The notes beneath the pieces were generated by a model. That model had not been told where the DNA came from. It ran no database searches and worked only from the letters and a program-made list of their open reading frames with translations. A stretch of 64,000 nucleotides of DNA, from positions 16,760,136-16,824,135 of the forward strand of contig JACGWO010000013.1 of NCBI GenBank assembly GCA_034509735.1, written 5' to 3'. Origin of the DNA: Sesamum alatum (taxonomy: Eukaryota; Streptophyta; Magnoliopsida; Lamiales; Pedaliaceae). The translations under genes and the position numbers were made by a program. Numbering within the stretch: the stretch's first letter is position 1; every line of letters starts with the position of its first letter. Below are positions 63,244 through 64,000 of the stretch, in pieces.

Positions 63244-63909
63244 GGCAAAATTGCAAAATTAGTCCTGTATATATGGGGGTGTGACAAAATTAGTCATGTA
63301 ACTATGGGACTGACAATTTTAGTCCTTTAGGTTTTAAATTTGTAGCAATTTTTGTCCTTCCGACCAAAAGTGGTTGGAAATTAACAAATCAAATTGGGGC
63401 TTAGGCTTTCGGTCTCCAAATGGACATCCTTTATACAGTCAGCATCCTACATGGATGCTAACGTGGCTCACTGCCCACCACCATCTACCCGTAGCTCATT
63501 GCCCACCACCACCAACCACCATCGCTAGTTGCCGGAATTTTTTTCCCGACGACTCTCCGGGCACGCACACCATCACTGAACTCGTCGTTCTGATTCCAGC
63601 CATGCAACGCATATTCCAATCGGAGTTCAAATGCGTGCCCAGTCGGCCCGATTATAATTCTAGATCAGTTTTCTCTCTCTCTCTTCTCTTCTTGATTCAC
63701 CGCCGTACGACTTACCCATCATTCGAGACCACCATAAATCGATTCCCCATCCTCCGGTGAGTCAATTGCATCCAAGCCAATCCATTTTCGTCCACTATCC
63801 GGCCAGTTCTCTTTGTTTTCATTTCCGTCACTTTTTTCGCCAGTTCGATACTTACAGGAGTAATTTTGCCAACCCCCCTTATATACAGGATCAATTTTGC
63901 AATTTTGCC
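63244..63909. mobile_element. Mutator-like element with GC-richer cargo (Pack-MULE-like), 666 bp
   Basis: Inverted ends ggcaaaattgcaaaattagt then cctgtatatatggggg, and ccccccttatatacagga then tcaattttgcaattttgcc. A 10-bp duplication gataggtaaa / aataggtgaa (two mismatches) flanks it at 63234-63243 and 63910-63919. The interior (63400-63830) is markedly less AT-rich than the surroundings. It has an open frame of 128 codons on the plus strand (63374-63760) and one on the minus strand, neither recognised. It may be a captured gene piece. Confidence 0.7.
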
Positions 63910-63923
63910 AATAGGTGAACTAC

Positions 63924-64000
63924 CACTACAAGAAAATAGTTTAATAGCAACGAAAAAATTTGTTGCTGAAATCAGCGTTGAACTAATTAGTAAGTAAAAT
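63924..64000. mobile_element. CACTA MITE, left end, cut by window end
   Basis: Starts CACTACAAGAAAA, then tagcaacgaaaaaatttgtt and gaactaattagtaagtaaa, the same family as 29907-30182 in the opposite reading of its interior. Confidence 0.8.

Overview
The window is plant nuclear DNA, most likely from an asterid eudicot. The evidence is spliced GH1 beta-glucosidase genes of the strictosidine/oleuropein-glucosidase type with GT-AG introns and TATAAATA promoters. They lie in a very AT-rich, transposon-packed background of Ty3/gypsy, Ty1/copia, L1-type LINE, CACTA, Mutator-like and Helitron-like sequence. No tRNA, rRNA or other host gene was found. The species cannot be fixed from sequence alone.

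The only host genes are two paralogous GH1 beta-glucosidases on the + strand, copy A (7285-10635) and copy B (45463-48821). They are two halves of a segmental duplication (6122-10880 and 42868-49066) that includes promoter and 3' region. Each has 13 exons at matching positions. Copy A has one frameshift in exon 7. Copy B has several small indels in exons 7-10. Both keep the two catalytic glutamates and share an unusually long loop (about 90 residues where about 20 is usual) between the NEP motif and the following conserved helix.

Layout. 1-6115: fold-back and Mutator-like elements and a 5'-truncated LINE. 6122-10880: GH1 copy A. 10925-12445: a dispersed AT-rich repeat (R2) and a short GC-rich patch. 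About 12590-24528: a minus-strand Athila-like Ty3/gypsy element (5' LTR, tRNA-Asp PBS, gag, protease, RT-RNaseH-integrase). It is split by a minus-strand non-coding LTR element (12654-17497; two 1.2-kb LTRs, tRNA-iMet PBS, polypurine tract, 5-bp TSD). 24529-25925: another LINE 3' fragment. 26077-33056: a 7-kb Helitron-like insertion that splits one copy of a dispersed repeat (R1); it carries a solo LTR, a CACTA MITE and fold-back elements. 33336-37489: LTR-like sequence, a fold-back relative, a ~180-bp satellite array and an LTR fragment. 37490-42600: a decayed but nearly full-length minus-strand LINE. 42868-49066: GH1 copy B. 49138-51062: a fold-back complex with two further MITEs inside. 51116-55569: two R1 copies, one split by a copia element (51831-55202). 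55570-59392: a minus-strand, 5'-truncated copia element. 59393-64000: fold-back elements, a second R2 copy, a 3-unit tandem repeat, a Mutator-like element with GC-richer cargo, and the start of a CACTA element.

The region reads as an ancestral GH1 locus duplicated once, with the two copies pushed about 38 kb apart by nested transposon insertions. The nesting gives relative ages: LARD after Athila; MITEs and a solo LTR after the Helitron-like insertion; copia after R1. Nothing in the sequence shows the genes acting with neighbours; the TEs are simply their surroundings and probably shaped their promoters.
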